A DNA stretch of 64,000 nucleotides. Source: Talpa occidentalis. Lineage: Eukaryota > Chordata > Mammalia > Eulipotyphla > Talpidae. Positions within the stretch are counted from its first letter, which is position 1; the number at the start of each line of letters is the position of its first letter. Below the pieces are notes generated by a model. The model searched no databases. It was not told the DNA's origin and was given only the letters and a program-made list of their open reading frames with translations. The translations under genes were made by a program, and so were the position numbers. Shown piece after piece: positions 35,046-47,679 of the stretch. The stretch is taken from contig NW_023601212.1 in NCBI RefSeq assembly GCF_014898055.3, positions 46,736,329 through 46,800,328 of the forward strand, written 5' to 3'.

Positions 35046-35805
35046 GGATCAGAGTTGCAGGGCCAGCAGCAAGCATGAAGATTTCAACAAAGGATTGGTT
35101 TCAGCACCTGGCAACTTCCTATGGGAGCCAGGTAAACAATCACTGGTAATTTCATGAGAAATGTGGAGACCTATCTCTGGGCCTGGTAGTCAGGATGGGC
35201 AGATAGACATTGGGTGATCCTATGGGAGCCCCAGGAGACACAGGAGAACACTGTGGACACTGAGAACACGGCGGTGATGCCCGGGAACCGGTACCTGGTC
35301 ACCATCTCAGTGCACACATGGTGGCCAGGAGGGGGCGCAGTGACAAGCAGGGCTTCAGAGGCCCTGGGATCTGGATCAGAGACTGCAACCACCTCTCATC
35401 ACCATTTCTACCCTCTACTTCCAGGGAAATTTTCAGGGAAGGAAGTCCTGGGTCTTGCCAAGTTGACTCAACACAAAGTCAGCACTGGCCACTTCTGCTG
35501 CCAGGCAGGGTGGGTTATGTTCCTTGCCCTCCTATGATCACTTAGTCCCAGTCTCCAGGTGGGTCATTTCATACACAAGGCTGCATCCCCCCGATTTTCA
35601 TTTTGCCTAAACTGTCAAGTGGGGGTGGCGTCTTCTCATTTCTTTCCTAACCAGGGAGGTTTTCTTTGTTTAACTTTAACTCATAAGATTTTTGTCTCTT
35701 TTCATTTGTATATTATAATTTTTTTTCAATAGGGACAATAAACTTAAAAAATAATTTGGCAAGCAAAAACATAAAATTTACCATCTTAACCATTAATAAA
35801 CTTTT
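35046..35805. other. Intergenic stretch without recognised gene
   Basis: No coding or repeat feature recognised. The right end is AT-rich and received the next SINE. Confidence 0.4.
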
Positions 35806-36093
35806 TTTTTTCTAGTTTTTTTTTTTTTTTTTTTTTTTTTTATTTATACAAGCACCGGGTACAGTCAGAAGCGCGGGAGGGTGAGAGAATTCACCAGAGC
35901 CAGAGCGGGGAGCAGAGCAGGCAGAAGGACCGAAGTACACTGCTGAGGGGAGCAGCGGGCGGCAGGAGAGGTCTGCGCGCCATGTGGGACCCTCCTCTGG
36001 TGGCCGGGGAGCAGCCGGGATCGAACCAGCGCTGCAGAGGCTGCGGGCAGCTTCGCAACCCAGTGCTCAACCGCTGCGCCACCGGGGAGGCCC
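35806..36093 (-). mobile_element. tRNA-derived SINE, younger subfamily
   Basis: Antisense copy with a ~27-nt T run. The perfect duplication taataaactttt flanks it (35794-35805 and 36094-36105). Confidence 0.92.
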
Positions 36094-36105
36094 TAATAAA
36101 CTTTT

Positions 36106-37081
36106 GTGTTGTAAATGTTTTCCAAACTCACCTTTCAGTTTTGTTTAAAACGTTTATAGCAAAGCCATTCATTTATTTATGGTTTTCAAACCACACTCAT
36201 TAAATCTCTCTTGGTGCTTTAGGAGACCTTTCCTGCAGTTGACACGAATTCTCCCAAAAAACAAATTGCTTATAAGTTCCTATTATTTTTTTTTTACCAT
36301 TTAGGATTTATTTGGGGATGAAGAGAAGTAGGGCTGGCCCACCCCAGAGGGATGAGTGACTGTCCCACAAGCCCTCCTCCCTGAATGAGACTGTGTATTG
36401 GCCTCTTTCTGAATCTGCTCTAACCCAGGGCTGACTTCTTTTCCATGCTCTTGTCATTGGTGTAGCTTTGGTGTCCAAATAGCTGATTAGGTGGTTTTTT
36501 CTTCTATTTTTTTCCTTCATCAATTCCCTTCTGTTTTCCCATGCTCATTCTTGTTGGAGTTGTCAGATCTCCACAGAGGGGCCCAGACACATGCAGGAGA
36601 AATGATGTCAGCTTCTGTTTCTGACCAAATAGTGAAGCCAAGCTGCCCCTCCCCATCGAGTTAAAACAACTGGAAGTGCTGGATTGAGTTGGACAAGGCA
36701 GCTTTGGCCTTCTGTCTTCTTGGACTTTCGGATGGTGAGTCTGATAAGACCTCAAAGGGTGTTTTTAGAATCAGAATTAGTTTTCAGGATAGAAAGGAAA
36801 CTTGGATATCTCCAACCTTGTGGTTTGGCGCTGGGGGGAGAATTGGAGGTGGTGAATCAAGTCCCATGACTGTCACCTCATGTGAGTTTGCAACCCAGAC
36901 ATTATTTGGGTGTCTGCCAGCCTCCACTGGGCAGCATGGTTTACAGCAGTCTAGGATGGTAGTGACCCTAGGGGTTTGCTGGAAGAATCTACATACACAC
37001 ACACATAAACACACACACGCTATAAGGAATTTTCCCAATCACATCCCAGTGAGTACGAGCTAGCATCAAAACTCAGAACCT
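36106..37081. other. Intergenic stretch with a short CA-rich run
   Basis: Holds an interrupted CA-rich microsatellite (about 36991-37020). No gene recognised. Confidence 0.45.
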
Positions 37082-37363
37082 GGGCCTCCCCGGTGGCGCA
37101 GCGGTTGAGCACTGGGTTGCGAGGCTGCCCGCGGCCTCTGCAGCGCCAGTTCGATCCCTGGCTGCTCCCCGGCCACCGGAGGAGGGTCCTGCATGGCGCA
37201 CAGGCCTCTCCTGCCGCCCGCTGCTCCCCTCAGCGGTGTGCTTCCGTCCTTCTGCCTGCTCTGCTACCCACTCTGGCTCTGGTGAGTTCTCTCACCCTCC
37301 TGCTCTTCTGACTGTGCCCAGTGCTTATATAAATAAATAAAAATAAATCTTTAAAAAAAAAAA
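37082..37363 (+). mobile_element. tRNA-derived SINE, younger subfamily
   Basis: Full-length copy. The duplication actcagaacct flanks it on both sides. Confidence 0.9.
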
Positions 37364-37868
37364 ACACTCAGAACCTACTATCACAGAAGTGATAGTAGCC
37401 AGAACTTTCAATTTTGGGATCATCAGACCCACCACAGGTATGTTTAATTCTGAAGTGTGAACAAAGCAAAAGGTAGTATTTGCAGAAGAACCAGATAGAA
37501 GAGAAATTAAATTAATCACTGAGATTTCAAACACTGGATGGGGTTGATCATGGATGTGAGATGGCTGAGGAAGAAAAATCTGATGAACTGGAAGATGGGA
37601 CTGAGGACGTTTCTCAAACATGAGAAAAGAAAAACATTGAAAGAATAGAAGCAACTCTGAAGGAAGGTAATGACAGAATTTTCCAGAATTCATTAAACAT
37701 GTCAGTATTTTCAGAATGCCCCCAAAAGGATATACAAAAACAAGAATGAAAGTGCAGAAAAACAAAGTTGAGAAGCAAAGCAAGAATGACAATTGGAGCG
37801 CCAATGCCCCAGCCCACAACAGGGAACCCAGGACACAGTGGGGATCCCCTTCAAGGGGCTGGGGAAAA
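37364..37868. other. Intergenic stretch, possible old LINE remnant
   Basis: A-rich sequence on the plus strand with LINE-like base composition. No clear landmark. Confidence 0.3.
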
Positions 37869-38064
37869 AGTCACACCTCTTAACAACCGGGATACATTCT
37901 GAGAAACACGCCTTTAGGCAATTTTGTCATTGTGTGAGTGTCATAAAGTATAATTACCCAAATGTAGATGGGACAGCCCCTACACACCTAGACTTGATGG
38001 CACAGTGCTAAGACCACCTTCATATATGCAGTCCATGTTGGTAAAAGGCCATTTAGCATCCTGT
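37869..38064 (+). mobile_element. MER2-like DNA transposon fragment
   Basis: Third MER2-like copy, in the opposite orientation to the other three. 'cttaacaaccgggatacatt', 'aggcaattttgtcattgtgt' and 'gtagatgggacagcccctac' follow the MER2 order, ending 'accttcatatatgcagtcc'. Confidence 0.72.
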
Positions 38065-38505
38065 TATTATAACAACCCAGAAACTATCATACAACAAGAA
38101 AGGAGGATATGGGAGAAATGAAGACCCTCTTTGATCAAAATTCTGAGGCAATTTTTCAGAAAATAGCTAGACGGACTGTGAAAAGGAGGAAATGGTGAAC
38201 ATAAAAGTGGGAAATATGTGAGTGCCACTAAAGAATCGCCATCTTTGTTAACAAGATGTGTAATGTCCCATGTATAGGAGTAAAAACTTAATTAAATTTA
38301 GACAACAACGTGAAGGAAGAGCTGATGGAGTAAGAAAGCTTTAAATCCTTGTTTGATGGGAGAACATTATTTGGGTGAGCAGAGTATGATATTAAAAATT
38401 TGTCATAGTAAAGACTAGGAGAATAGAAGTAAACTGTAACTTCCCAACTACTAAAGAGGAAGGGGGATTAGAGTGAAAAAGAAGTAATCCAAAATAGTCC
38501 TTCCA
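38065..38505. other. Intergenic stretch without recognised gene
   Basis: A-rich sequence between a MER2-like element and a SINE. Nothing specific seen. Confidence 0.35.
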
Positions 38506-38764
38506 GGGCCTCCCTGGTGACGCAAGGGGTTAAGACGCAACTTATGAAGCTAGCCACAGCCTCTGCAGCACAATTCGATCCCCTGCCAGGGAGCAACCCG
38601 CATGATGCAGCAGACCTCGCCTGACTTGCCGGCTGCTCCTCTCAGCAGTGTATTTCAGTCAATCTGCCTGTTCTGTTCCCTACTCTGTCTCTGGTGAATC
38701 TTCTAACCCCCACACCTCTGGCCTGTACCCCAGTTCTTGTATGCATAAATAAATCTTTAAAAAG
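38506..38764 (+). mobile_element. tRNA-derived SINE, older subfamily
   Basis: Full-length copy with a perfect 16-bp duplication caaaatagtccttcca (38490-38505 and 38765-38780). Confidence 0.93.
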
Positions 38765-38900
38765 CAAAATAGTCCTTCCAAAGGGACGGTGATACAAATA
38801 ACCCAAAATAATAGAAATGCATAAAAATTTCCAGTGATTTCAATAAATATAAATGAACCAAAAAAAAATTTAAAGGGAAAGATGGTCGGACTATATATAT

Positions 38901-39134
38901 TTTTTAAAGATTTATTTATGCATACAAGAGCTGGGATATAGGCCAGAGGTGTGGGGGGTGAGAGGATTCACCAGAGACAGAGTGGGGAGCAGAACAGGCA
39001 AATGTACTGAAATACACTGCTGAAGGGAGCAGCAGGCGAGTCAGGAGAGGTCTGCTGTGCCATGTGGGTCATCTGCCTGGCCCAGAGTGCTTCAGAGTGC
39101 TGAGACTTAACCCCTTGCACCACCAGGGAAGCCC
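38901..39134 (-). mobile_element. tRNA-derived SINE with an internal deletion
   Basis: Antisense copy missing part of the tRNA-like head region (text jumps from 'atctgcctggccc' to 'agagtgcttcagagtgctg'). Ends accaccagggaagcccc. Confidence 0.85.
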
Positions 39135-40099
39135 CTGGACTGTATTTTTGAAAAGTGAAGTTTCATGCTACTTAAAAGAAACATCTAAACATAAAGATGC
39201 TGAAAACTGAAGAAAAAGGGGAAGACAAATCTAGTTTATCTTTTTTTAAGCTGATATAGCCATATTGATTACATAATGTAAAGTTTTGGCATGTTACCAG
39301 AAATGAGATAAATTAAAGCTTTATTTCACTAAGAAGATATAAAATGTTTCAAACTTGTGTGCACTTGATAACACAGTCTCAAAGAGCTACTGGAGGGGAT
39401 CATACATTTATCCCTCCCCCCTCCCTTTTTTGAGTTATTGATAGTTTTTCTTATATTGATCCAGCCTTACTTCCTAGAACGAACTCCACTTTGAGCCTGG
39501 GCTTTGGCCCTCAGTACTTGGTGTATCTTTCCCTGCTTCAGATTTTGATGTTGCTCTTTCTCATCACCCTCACTCAGCAGCCGAGGATCACACAACTTCC
39601 AACCACCTAGAACATGTGGTGAGAGGCAGGAGGGGGAGAGGAGAGACATGATGAATCAGGTACCACTGCCACTCATGTCACTGACCAAAGCAAATCACAT
39701 GACAGCTCCCTGTACAAATTGCCTCAACTCAGGGAGGGATTGCATTAGCCTCCAGGTGGGCAAAATCATCTAGCACAAAGTCCATTTTATACTAGCGAGG
39801 AATAAATATCTCATGTGGTGATTGCACACACAGGCGTATCGGCTGTTCCCTCACCCTTTCCCTGGTGGTCACAGGACTGACTGGAAAATCATTCCTGTGG
39901 CCCAGTCTTAAAAGGATCACACTGCATTTCCATGCTTTCTACTGAATGCTTATTACTTTCATACCATCATAAAGTTGAAAATTGGGACCATTCTGAGTGG
40001 GGACCATCTGGGCCTGGAAGGAGGAGAGCAAGGAGAAGCAAAATCACTGGTGAAAATCAATCACTGCTGACAAATCTCCCCCAACGAGAGTTTTGTCCT
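39135..40099. other. Intergenic stretch without recognised gene
   Basis: A 60-codon frame on the minus strand (39649-39467) has no recognisable similarity. No clear repeat. Nothing supported. Confidence 0.4.
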
Positions 40100-40268
40100 G
40101 GCTGTGGTGGGCAAGCTGTCTCTGCAAAGAGCCAATAGTAAACCATTTTTGGTATTGTTGGCTATACAGTCTCTGTGCAGTCCACTCAACCCTGAGGTAA
40201 ACTTCATTTACACAAATAGACAAAGGTGGCACTTTGCCCTAGGGCGGTGGTTTGCCAAGTCCTGCCTA
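40100..40268 (-). mobile_element. hAT-like (Charlie-type) DNA transposon fragment
   Basis: 'ctctgcaaagagccaatagt', 'ttggctatacagtctctgtg' and 'gggcggtggtttgccaagtc' follow, antisense, the same old hAT family as 30670-30835 and 57690-57998. Confidence 0.55.
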
Positions 40269-42490
40269 AGGGCCATAGTCTCTGACTTTCCCATCCAAGA
40301 GCTGGAACAGTTTGGGGACTGGAGTTCCACCCCTTTCTCTACTTCCCCTCCCCCATTCCTCTCTATCCCCTTTACCCTCACTCTATCCTTTTCTCCCTCC
40401 CTCTCCCCCAATCTCTCCAGACAGCTGTCTGGTTCAGCCTCAGCTGAGCTTGCACTAAAAATATCCCTGCTGCTGCCAAGATACCTGGAGGCCCTGGCCC
40501 TGCAGCAGGCTCAGGATCCTCCTTTGTGACCTTGGCCTGTAACTCCACCCCTCGATACTCACCTTGAGTCTGCCCTTCTCCCTCCCACCCCGTTTCTCAG
40601 TATTGCTTCAATATCGAATCAGCTCCAGACTTTGAAGCCCGGGGGTCCTCTCCCTTAGATCATTCATCACTGGCAACCACTCAAATCAGTGGATGCTGCC
40701 CTCTCGAGGTGAACTCAAGTTGGGAGACACACAGGGGATGCATGAGGCACCCGGGGATCCGGAGCCATTATGGGATGCAAAGATTAAGCCATGTTGGGAG
40801 CAGGAGCTCATTTCTGCCCCTCCGGTGAGACCCATGGAGGCAGACTCTGCTTAGAGGAACCGAGAGGAGATTGGGAACCTGGGGCTGTGGCTGGCGCTGC
40901 AGCTGCTCAGATAACCGGCTGGAGCTTCCTGCGACTTCCCGTTCCAGGGGTGGGAGGCGGCCAGGATCGAGGGCTGTTGGGGTCTGGGGGAACGAGTTGG
41001 GAGAGGCTGATGCTGGGGCTGGAGGCCCTGGTTCCCTGTGGAGCATCACCAACCAGGGCACTTTTCTGGGGAGACGTGGGCTTGTGGGATGCATAGTTGG
41101 CCTGCCAGGAAAGGCAGGTAACACCAGCTCATCTCCCCAGCCACATCTACTGTGGTTCCTCCAGGAAGCTCTCCCTGCTTTTGGTCCTCTGCTCCTCCTC
41201 TGGTTTTTGCAGGCACACTCTGTTTTAAATGCCACACTGTCACCAACATGTCTGTTTGGTTTTTTTTTTTTAACTCCTAACCCTTCCAGACTCTGTTTTA
41301 TCTGTTCTCCCCACTGTGAACCCCTGAGGACAGAGGGGCAGCAGGGTTGCTGCTGGGAGAAGACAGGGTGTGTACCCGCTGACCAACACACAGCTGGTGA
41401 CTTTACCCTCCTGTACATAGTAGGTGCTCAGGAAATGTTGGTTGAGTCCTAGCTTGGCGGTACTGCTGGTTGATCTTGGGAATGTTACTTTTCTGCTCCC
41501 TCATCTCAGAAATAAGAAATTACCTGAACCTCTAGGTGCCTCAGACTATGAACAAACTACCTGGTTCTGCATTCTCTCCTCCCATCCCTATGTCATCTTT
41601 GGGGATATAAAGTCAGGGCGGATGAAAGCTTTAACACCAGAGCTCCTGCATCAAGTGACTCTGACATGACTTTGATGCCTGCCTCCCCAACCCCTCACCT
41701 GTAAACCGGGAACCACTGCCCTCCCCCCCTTGCCCTTGGGGAGGCATGTATGGGAAGGATCAATACAGTTGGACAGTGTAAGTGGTGCCAGGACCCTCAA
41801 ACTACCACCCCAGCCCTGGAGGGTCAGCAATGATGTGGAAGAAAGGCTGGGTGGAGGCGAGAGGCAACTATATAGGAACTGAGAGTTATAGATAGAGAAG
41901 TTACCAGTCAGATGTGGGACTGGACAAAGGGCATGAAAGTCGGAACAATTCTGCTAGACGCAGCCAGGTGGCAGAAGAGGTGAGGACAGATTTGTGAGCC
42001 AGGCCAGACCACGTAGGCCCTGAAGGCTTCAGGGAGACAGCCAGGGTCTTTAATGATGATGTTGGGCAGTTACCAGAGAACTTGGAGCTGGAGAGGAAGG
42101 TGATTGTGTTTGGAAATGCTCTGTGAGCCCCGGTTAATGTCCTGAAGCCGTGTACACAGGAATAGAGCAAGCAAATGCAGGGCAGGTGGTAGGAGACAGG
42201 TTTCTCGCAGCTGGAGAGGGAGATTGCAGATAGGCAAGGGGAGGAGACTGGAAGGATTCATTTGATAATAGATTAGATGCAGAGACATCTGCCTGAGCTC
42301 ATGTTTAACTTAATGTAGATACCATTCAATTTAGGCAAAAGAGCTACATATGGAAAATCAATATTTATAGATATGTGCCTAATCATAGGTTCATATACAC
42401 ACATTTGTGTCCTTGTCCTGTCATCTGAGGGACTTAGAAGCAACAGCACCCCAGCAGCAACCAGCATGCCTACTGCCCAGGCCTCAGCTT
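40269..42490. other. Intergenic stretch between MAP1S and FCHO1
   Basis: Moderately GC-rich around 40800-41100. A 216-codon minus-strand frame there (41418-40768) is low complexity with no recognised domain. Contains an L2 fragment (41150-41445). No supported gene. Confidence 0.45.
41150..41445 (+). repeat. LINE-2 3' end
   Basis: 'cactgtgaacccctgaggac', then 'catagtaggtgctcaggaaatg' near the end are typical L2 landmarks. Confidence 0.55.
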
Positions 42491-42772
42491 TTTCTTTTTT
42501 TTTATTTATGCATACAAGAACTGGGGTGTAGTCCAGAGGTGCGGGGTGTGTGAGAGGATTCATCAGGGACAGAGTGGGGAGCAGAACAAGTGAATCTACT
42601 GAAATACACTGCTGAGGGGAGCAGTGGGCAAGAGAGGAGAGGTCTGTTGTACCATGGCCATGTAGGCCAGCTCCTTGGGTGGTGGGGGATTTGGGGATCA
42701 AACTTGTGCTGCAGTGGCTGCCAATAGCTTGATAGTGCTGTGTCTTTAACCCCTGCACCACTAGGGAGGCCC
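42491..42772 (-). mobile_element. tRNA-derived SINE, older subfamily
   Basis: Antisense copy. Diverged flanks (caggcctcagctttt / cagacctcagtttct) suggest an old TSD. Confidence 0.88.
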
Positions 42773-42815
42773 CAGACCTCAGTTTCTAAGATGATTCTCT
42801 ATAGAAAGCCTCCAG

Positions 42816-43117
42816 GGGCCTCCCCGGTGGCGCAGCAGTTGAGCGCTGGGCTGCGAAGCTGCCCGCAGCCTCTGCAGCACCAGTTTGATCCCCGGCTGCT
42901 CCTGGGCCACCGGAGGAGGGTCCCACAAGGCAAGCAGACCTCTCCTGCCGCCCGCTGCTCCCCTCAGCAGTGTACCTCGTCACTCTGCCTGTTCTGCTCC
43001 CCGCTCTGGCTCTGGTGAATTCTCTCACCCTCCTGCACTTCTGACTGTACCCAGTGCTTGTATAAATAAATAAATAAATCTTGAAAAAAAAAGAAAATGG
43101 CTTTAAAAAAAAAAAAA
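42816..43117 (+). mobile_element. tRNA-derived SINE, younger subfamily
   Basis: Full-length copy with a two-part A-rich tail containing aaaatggcttt. The duplication agaaagcctccag flanks it (42803-42815 and 43118-43130). No further SINE of this family until 54731. Confidence 0.92.
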
Positions 43118-43130
43118 AGAAAGCCTCCAG

Positions 43131-44620
43131 GATTATAACTTAGGAAAAAAAGCCCTACTCAAGGACTAGGGGAGGAGATATACCAGATGAGTCTGGAGCA
43201 TATCGTAATGACAAAAGTAAGGAAGTATTAAAACAAACTAAAAAAACCTGGATGCAATGGGGACATGTCCTAGGGACATGACATGCAGTGAACCAGCTTC
43301 CAGAAGCCAAAGTTAGTACAATTTCAGCAACATAATCAATAAAGCATAAATAAAGATAATAAATGAAGGACAAAAATAAATCTTCAGGCAGAAGAATCCC
43401 AAATAATTTGTGCAGATGCTATGGAGGGGAGAAGAGGGACCCCCCACCTTCAGGGTCTGTGCACAGGACTTCCTTCCAAAGGTCAGGGCATGGAAGTGGG
43501 GGGAGTCACTTTACAGTAGAGACACCTGACAGATGCTGCTCAGCCAAGTACCAAGGCCCTGTCAGTGGCAATCACAATGATGGCAAGTGTCTCGGACACA
43601 CTGTGGTGAGAGGGCACATCACCTCTGTGGTCCCCCAAACCCATTCCCCTGTCCAACTACAAGTAAAACACCAGGCAAACCCTGACTGAGGACATCCCAC
43701 ACACTCCTTAACAGATCTCAAAATTGTTAGGATATCAAAACCAGAAAGTGAAAATATATCTGAGCCCAGAGGAACTTAAGGGATCTGATAGCAAATGTGA
43801 ACTGAGGTGCTGGCACCAAAGGGACATTAGGGGAAATGGAATTATCTTAATAACATGTGAGCTTCAATTAATAATAATGCCTCAGTACTGGCTCACAGCA
43901 TTGTGGTCGGAATGTTAAGATGTCAGCATGTGGGGGTGGGTTACGCAGAAATTCACTGTACTATCTTCACAATAATCCTATAAATTAAAAACTGCTCTAA
44001 AATAAAACTGTTATTTTACAAAACACTATTGCTGTCATGGGGACAGAGATGATCTGGGTAGCGGGAGTAAGAGGCCTGCTTAGGAAGCTGAGGCAGCAAC
44101 CAAGCTGCAGATAGCTGGACCAGGACCTGAGCCACCTTGGTGCACAGGAAAAAGGGGTAAATTGGGCCTGTCTCAGAGACACAGGGGCAGCAGGACCAAG
44201 TGTGGAATGATAAAGAGAAGACTCTTAGGGACACCCTGATGGTCTGCCTCTGAGGCTCCCTTACTGAGCTGGGAGGTCAAGGTGGAGCAAGCTTACAGCC
44301 AGGGACAGCAGTCAAGGGCCCCAGTGGAAGACTGAATGGGGCACCACTCAGATAAGGAGAAGGGGAGGCCTTAAAGATTGGTGATAAGACGGACTTCTTG
44401 GGGGGATGGTTCTCGGCCTGGGGCCAGATCCTGAAGCTGCCCTCATAACGTTCTCCACTTTGTGGCTCAAATAAGGATTACTACCCTCCCGCTCACAGGT
44501 CTGTGGGGGACATCAAACGAGCCTGCTCAGTGCCTGGAATACACTGGGGGCTAAGAAACATGTCACCACTGCCCGCTCCCACCAGGTCTCTATTGGAAGA
44601 AATGGCGCCTGCCGCTTTAA
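43131..44620. other. Upstream flank of FCHO1
   Basis: Contains a likely old LINE-1 3' UTR remnant near 43720-44010 (actatcttcacaataatcct, then aactgctctaaaataaaact). The rest shows no recognised feature. Confidence 0.45.
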
Positions 44621-44623
44621 ATT

Positions 44624-44946
44624 ATGCAAATGATTTAGGGTGGTGCTAGGGAGAGAAATTTTTTTTAAAAAAGAGCCTCTTCTTCAGTTTAGCCAATCAG
44701 CGCACTGGGCTGGTGGCGCTGGCCGCCTAAATGGCCCAATGGCGGGCGGCGCGAACTCAGAGCCCGCCCCAGCCTCCCGGCGCGGCAGCGGGGGTGGGGA
44801 CTCCCCTGGCCACGCCCCGGGGGTGGAGCTGCGGGCGGCGGCGCCGCAGCCGCGGAGGGCGGGGCAGGACGGGGCGGGGCGGGCTCGGGTGTCAGCGACC
44901 GAGCCGCAGGTGGCGGCGGGCGCGGGGCTCGGCCCGAGCTCGGGAG
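44624..44946 (+). promoter_or_regulatory. FCHO1: FCHO1 promoter and probable non-coding first exon
   Basis: A perfect octamer ATGCAAAT (44624-44631), a CCAAT box (44693-44697) and GC boxes (ggggcggggcggg from 44871) precede a GC-rich segment. That segment ends at a strong donor, gggag|gtgagt (exon end 44946), consistent with an untranslated first exon. The transcription start lies probably within about 44700-44890. Octamers bind OCT1/OCT2 and are common in lymphoid promoters; FCHO1 loss causes human T-cell deficiency. The link is an inference. Confidence 0.6.
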
Positions 44947-45799
44947 GTGAGTGCTGTCCCCGGGAACCCCGAACCCTCCGGCCCGCTCAGCTCCCCCGCG
45001 CCGGGCAATCCTGGCAGCCCGCGGGAGCAAAGGCACGACGGGGCGTGAGGGATGGCGAACGGGGTGGGGGGCTGCGCGGTGGGCGTCCCGTTCTCCCCCG
45101 CCTCTCGATCATCGCTGGTCAGTGGAGGGAGACAGGGTTCCCATTCCACGTACCCGGTGTCCAGCCCTAGAACCAGAGCGAACAGAGGGGCGGCTACGAC
45201 GCGAGACCCCTCCCCAAATCCCTTTATTCTAAGCCTGGATCCGGGTTCGGGGATGCAGAGATAGGGCGTTGCTCCCACTCCAGCCTGGGGTCCAGAGAAA
45301 CAGCCGAAGTGGTTATTATCCCAATTTCCCTTTCCCAGCCATGGCCTGCTACCCTGAGGACAGAGATGAGGAGCCCCCTTCCCATTTTCTAGGCTGTGAA
45401 CCCTGATCTAGGCCTGGCTGAGGAGCTGGGGATCCCCTGATTCCTCCTCTCAATGGTCCTATTCCAGTTCCCTACAAGGATGGGGTAAGGGCGTTTCACT
45501 GGCATCCTCTGCCAGGACCCCAAGGTTGGAATTCTGGGGAAAGGGTCAGTGTGGTGTCTTGCCTGGCCAAGACTGGCCAGTCAGGTCTGAAAGGGCCTGG
45601 AGATCAGACTTGGGGATGATCCCTTCCTCAGTAGGGGGGTGGGCAGCGAGCATCTGTTCCCAGATTAAAATAAATTGAGGTAAATTAAGATCTTGCTGGA
45701 GGCTGACTGTGAGTGGGGTGTGGAGGAGGCTTGGGGGTGGGCAGCCCCTCCATCTGCCTCAGATCTTGGGAGTTGCCTGCCCCAGCCGCAGTGGAGACC

Positions 45800-46520
45800 A
45801 TGAGGTGGCTTCAAAGGGACCTGCCTCACCAGTGACCTTGGGCAGGTGACTGTAATCCCTGAGCCTCAGTTTCCCTGTTTGGAAATGGGGTTGGAGGCTT
45901 TGGAGCCTGTGCTCTACGTTTCTGAAACCCATTCATCTCATCCATTGCCAGATTGTGATTCTACCCTTCTGCTTAAGATGTTGGAGGTTTGGGGATGAGA
46001 GAGCAGTGAGTTTAGAGGCACCCCCATGTGACTTGGTGGTCTCTGAGCCTTAGTTTACTGCACTGCAAAATGGGTTGATGGTTGCATCTAGGCATTGCTG
46101 GAAGGGCCAACCATAAAACATGTTATCAAGCTGCAGTTGTAGGAACAGGGCCTCTGACACCCTGGCCTCACCGGTGGGGCTGCCCAGGGCACACCCTGAC
46201 CCACATACCATCACCCACGCCAGGGGCGAGCCAGTTCTTGGGCGGGGTCCTGGGCAGGAGATGGGAGAGGTGCCAGGGCAGCCCATCACCTGTCCCTTGG
46301 CGCTCTGTCCTGAGAGCATGTGTAGGGTTGAACCTTCAGTCGGGAGTCAGATGCCCCCAGGTTCAAATGTGGCTTCCCCCGTGTGTGTGGCTTTGCCCTC
46401 TGTGCCTTGGTATTTCCTTTTGTGGAATGGACTGTATCCCTCTCTCAGAGGATCAGAGAACACTGTGGGAGGCTGGGAGTGCTGTAAATGCAGACATAAT
46501 CATTATAATACTAATTGTGA
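45800..46520 (+). repeat. MIR cluster in FCHO1 5' intron
   Basis: Three sense MIR-like stretches (about 45800-45915, 46025-46125 and 46325-46520), each with the core 'cctcagtttccctg' / 'ccttggtatttcc' type segment. Confidence 0.6.
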
Positions 46521-47679
46521 TATTAACGATCATAAATGGGGTCACAGCTGCTTGGGAGAGGGGCGAACAAAGGGGAGTTTGCCAGGGTGTTGTCTGCTGT
46601 GTTTTTAGAACCTAGACTCATGTATACATTTGGTGCTCAATGGGTGTTTGCCAAATGAAGTGACAAAGAGCCAGGGAAGCAGTGAGGAGGACTGAAAAAT
46701 TTCTGCACTCAAATGCCCACTCAGCAGCCCAGGTGCCGCATTACATGGGCCCATACCTCAGTTTCCCTACTGAGGTAATGACTGAGATGAGACACAGCTT
46801 CCAGGTGCCGTTTTGATAACCAAGCCAGTCACACGCGTGGTCCCAGCCCTGGTGTTGAGGCCTAAAGGGGAGGAAAGGCCTGACAGAGCCAATCACTGAA
46901 TCAGAGTGGTACCCGGCAGGCAGAGTAGTTGGTTACTGGAAAGGAAGAGAGAAAAGCCCCTACGTGGACTGTACTATGTGCAAACTGCAGTCCAGCAGGG
47001 AGCAAAATGTCAGATCCTATTTTATAGGACCCTGGAGACTCAGAGGTCAGGGACAGTCCAAGGTCACCCAGCAAGAGGTCAGGGGTGCTGGGGACCCTGC
47101 CATGTGAAGAGCAGAACCCTTCTTTGCTGACTTGGTTCCTGTGCTGTTTCGTCTGCTCCTGGGCCTGTCCACACACTCTCACACCCCCTCAGAGGTCCAG
47201 GGTTTGGGAAACTGGTGCTTACGTGGTAGGATGTATCTCCAGGTGGTGCCCAGAGCTCATGTCAGAACCCCCTTGGGAAGGACTCTGTTCCCCACTTACA
47301 GCAACCCGAGGATGGGGCCTTCCAGGTCAGCCAGCAACCTGCTGTGTGACATTGGTCAGGTCCTTCTCTGGGCTTTGCCTGGGTGCTGCAGAGGCCAGGA
47401 GACCTGGTTCAAGACAAGTTGACTTGCCCATCAGATGCAGTGACTACTCTGTCTGAGGCACAAAATTTCTGGGGCCTGTGATGATGTTTTAACTTCCTTT
47501 AAACTCAGAAGGGGAAAAAAATGAGCTTTAGGACAAAGAAAACATATTCATATGTAACATTAATATATTTGTCTCCATGCCAGTGCAGTTGTAAAACAGG
47601 GTTTATATTCTTTTGTTAATGGAGCAAGGAGCCCACAAAGGCAATATTTATTGCCTCAGGGTCCATGAAAATGCTAATG

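Noticed and set aside
39467..39649. 60-codon minus-strand frame ending with a basic tail (possible ribosomal-type pseudogene)
   Set aside because: I could not match it to any known protein; no poly(A) or TSD was seen.
40420..40470. Possible muscle-type enhancer (two CAGCTG E-boxes near ctaaaaatat)
   Set aside because: The A/T motif misses the last base of the MEF2 consensus and nothing else supports an enhancer.
40768..41418. 216-codon minus-strand frame between MAP1S and FCHO1
   Set aside because: No recognisable protein family, overlaps an L2 fragment and a T-rich run, and competing frames on the other strand are similar in length.
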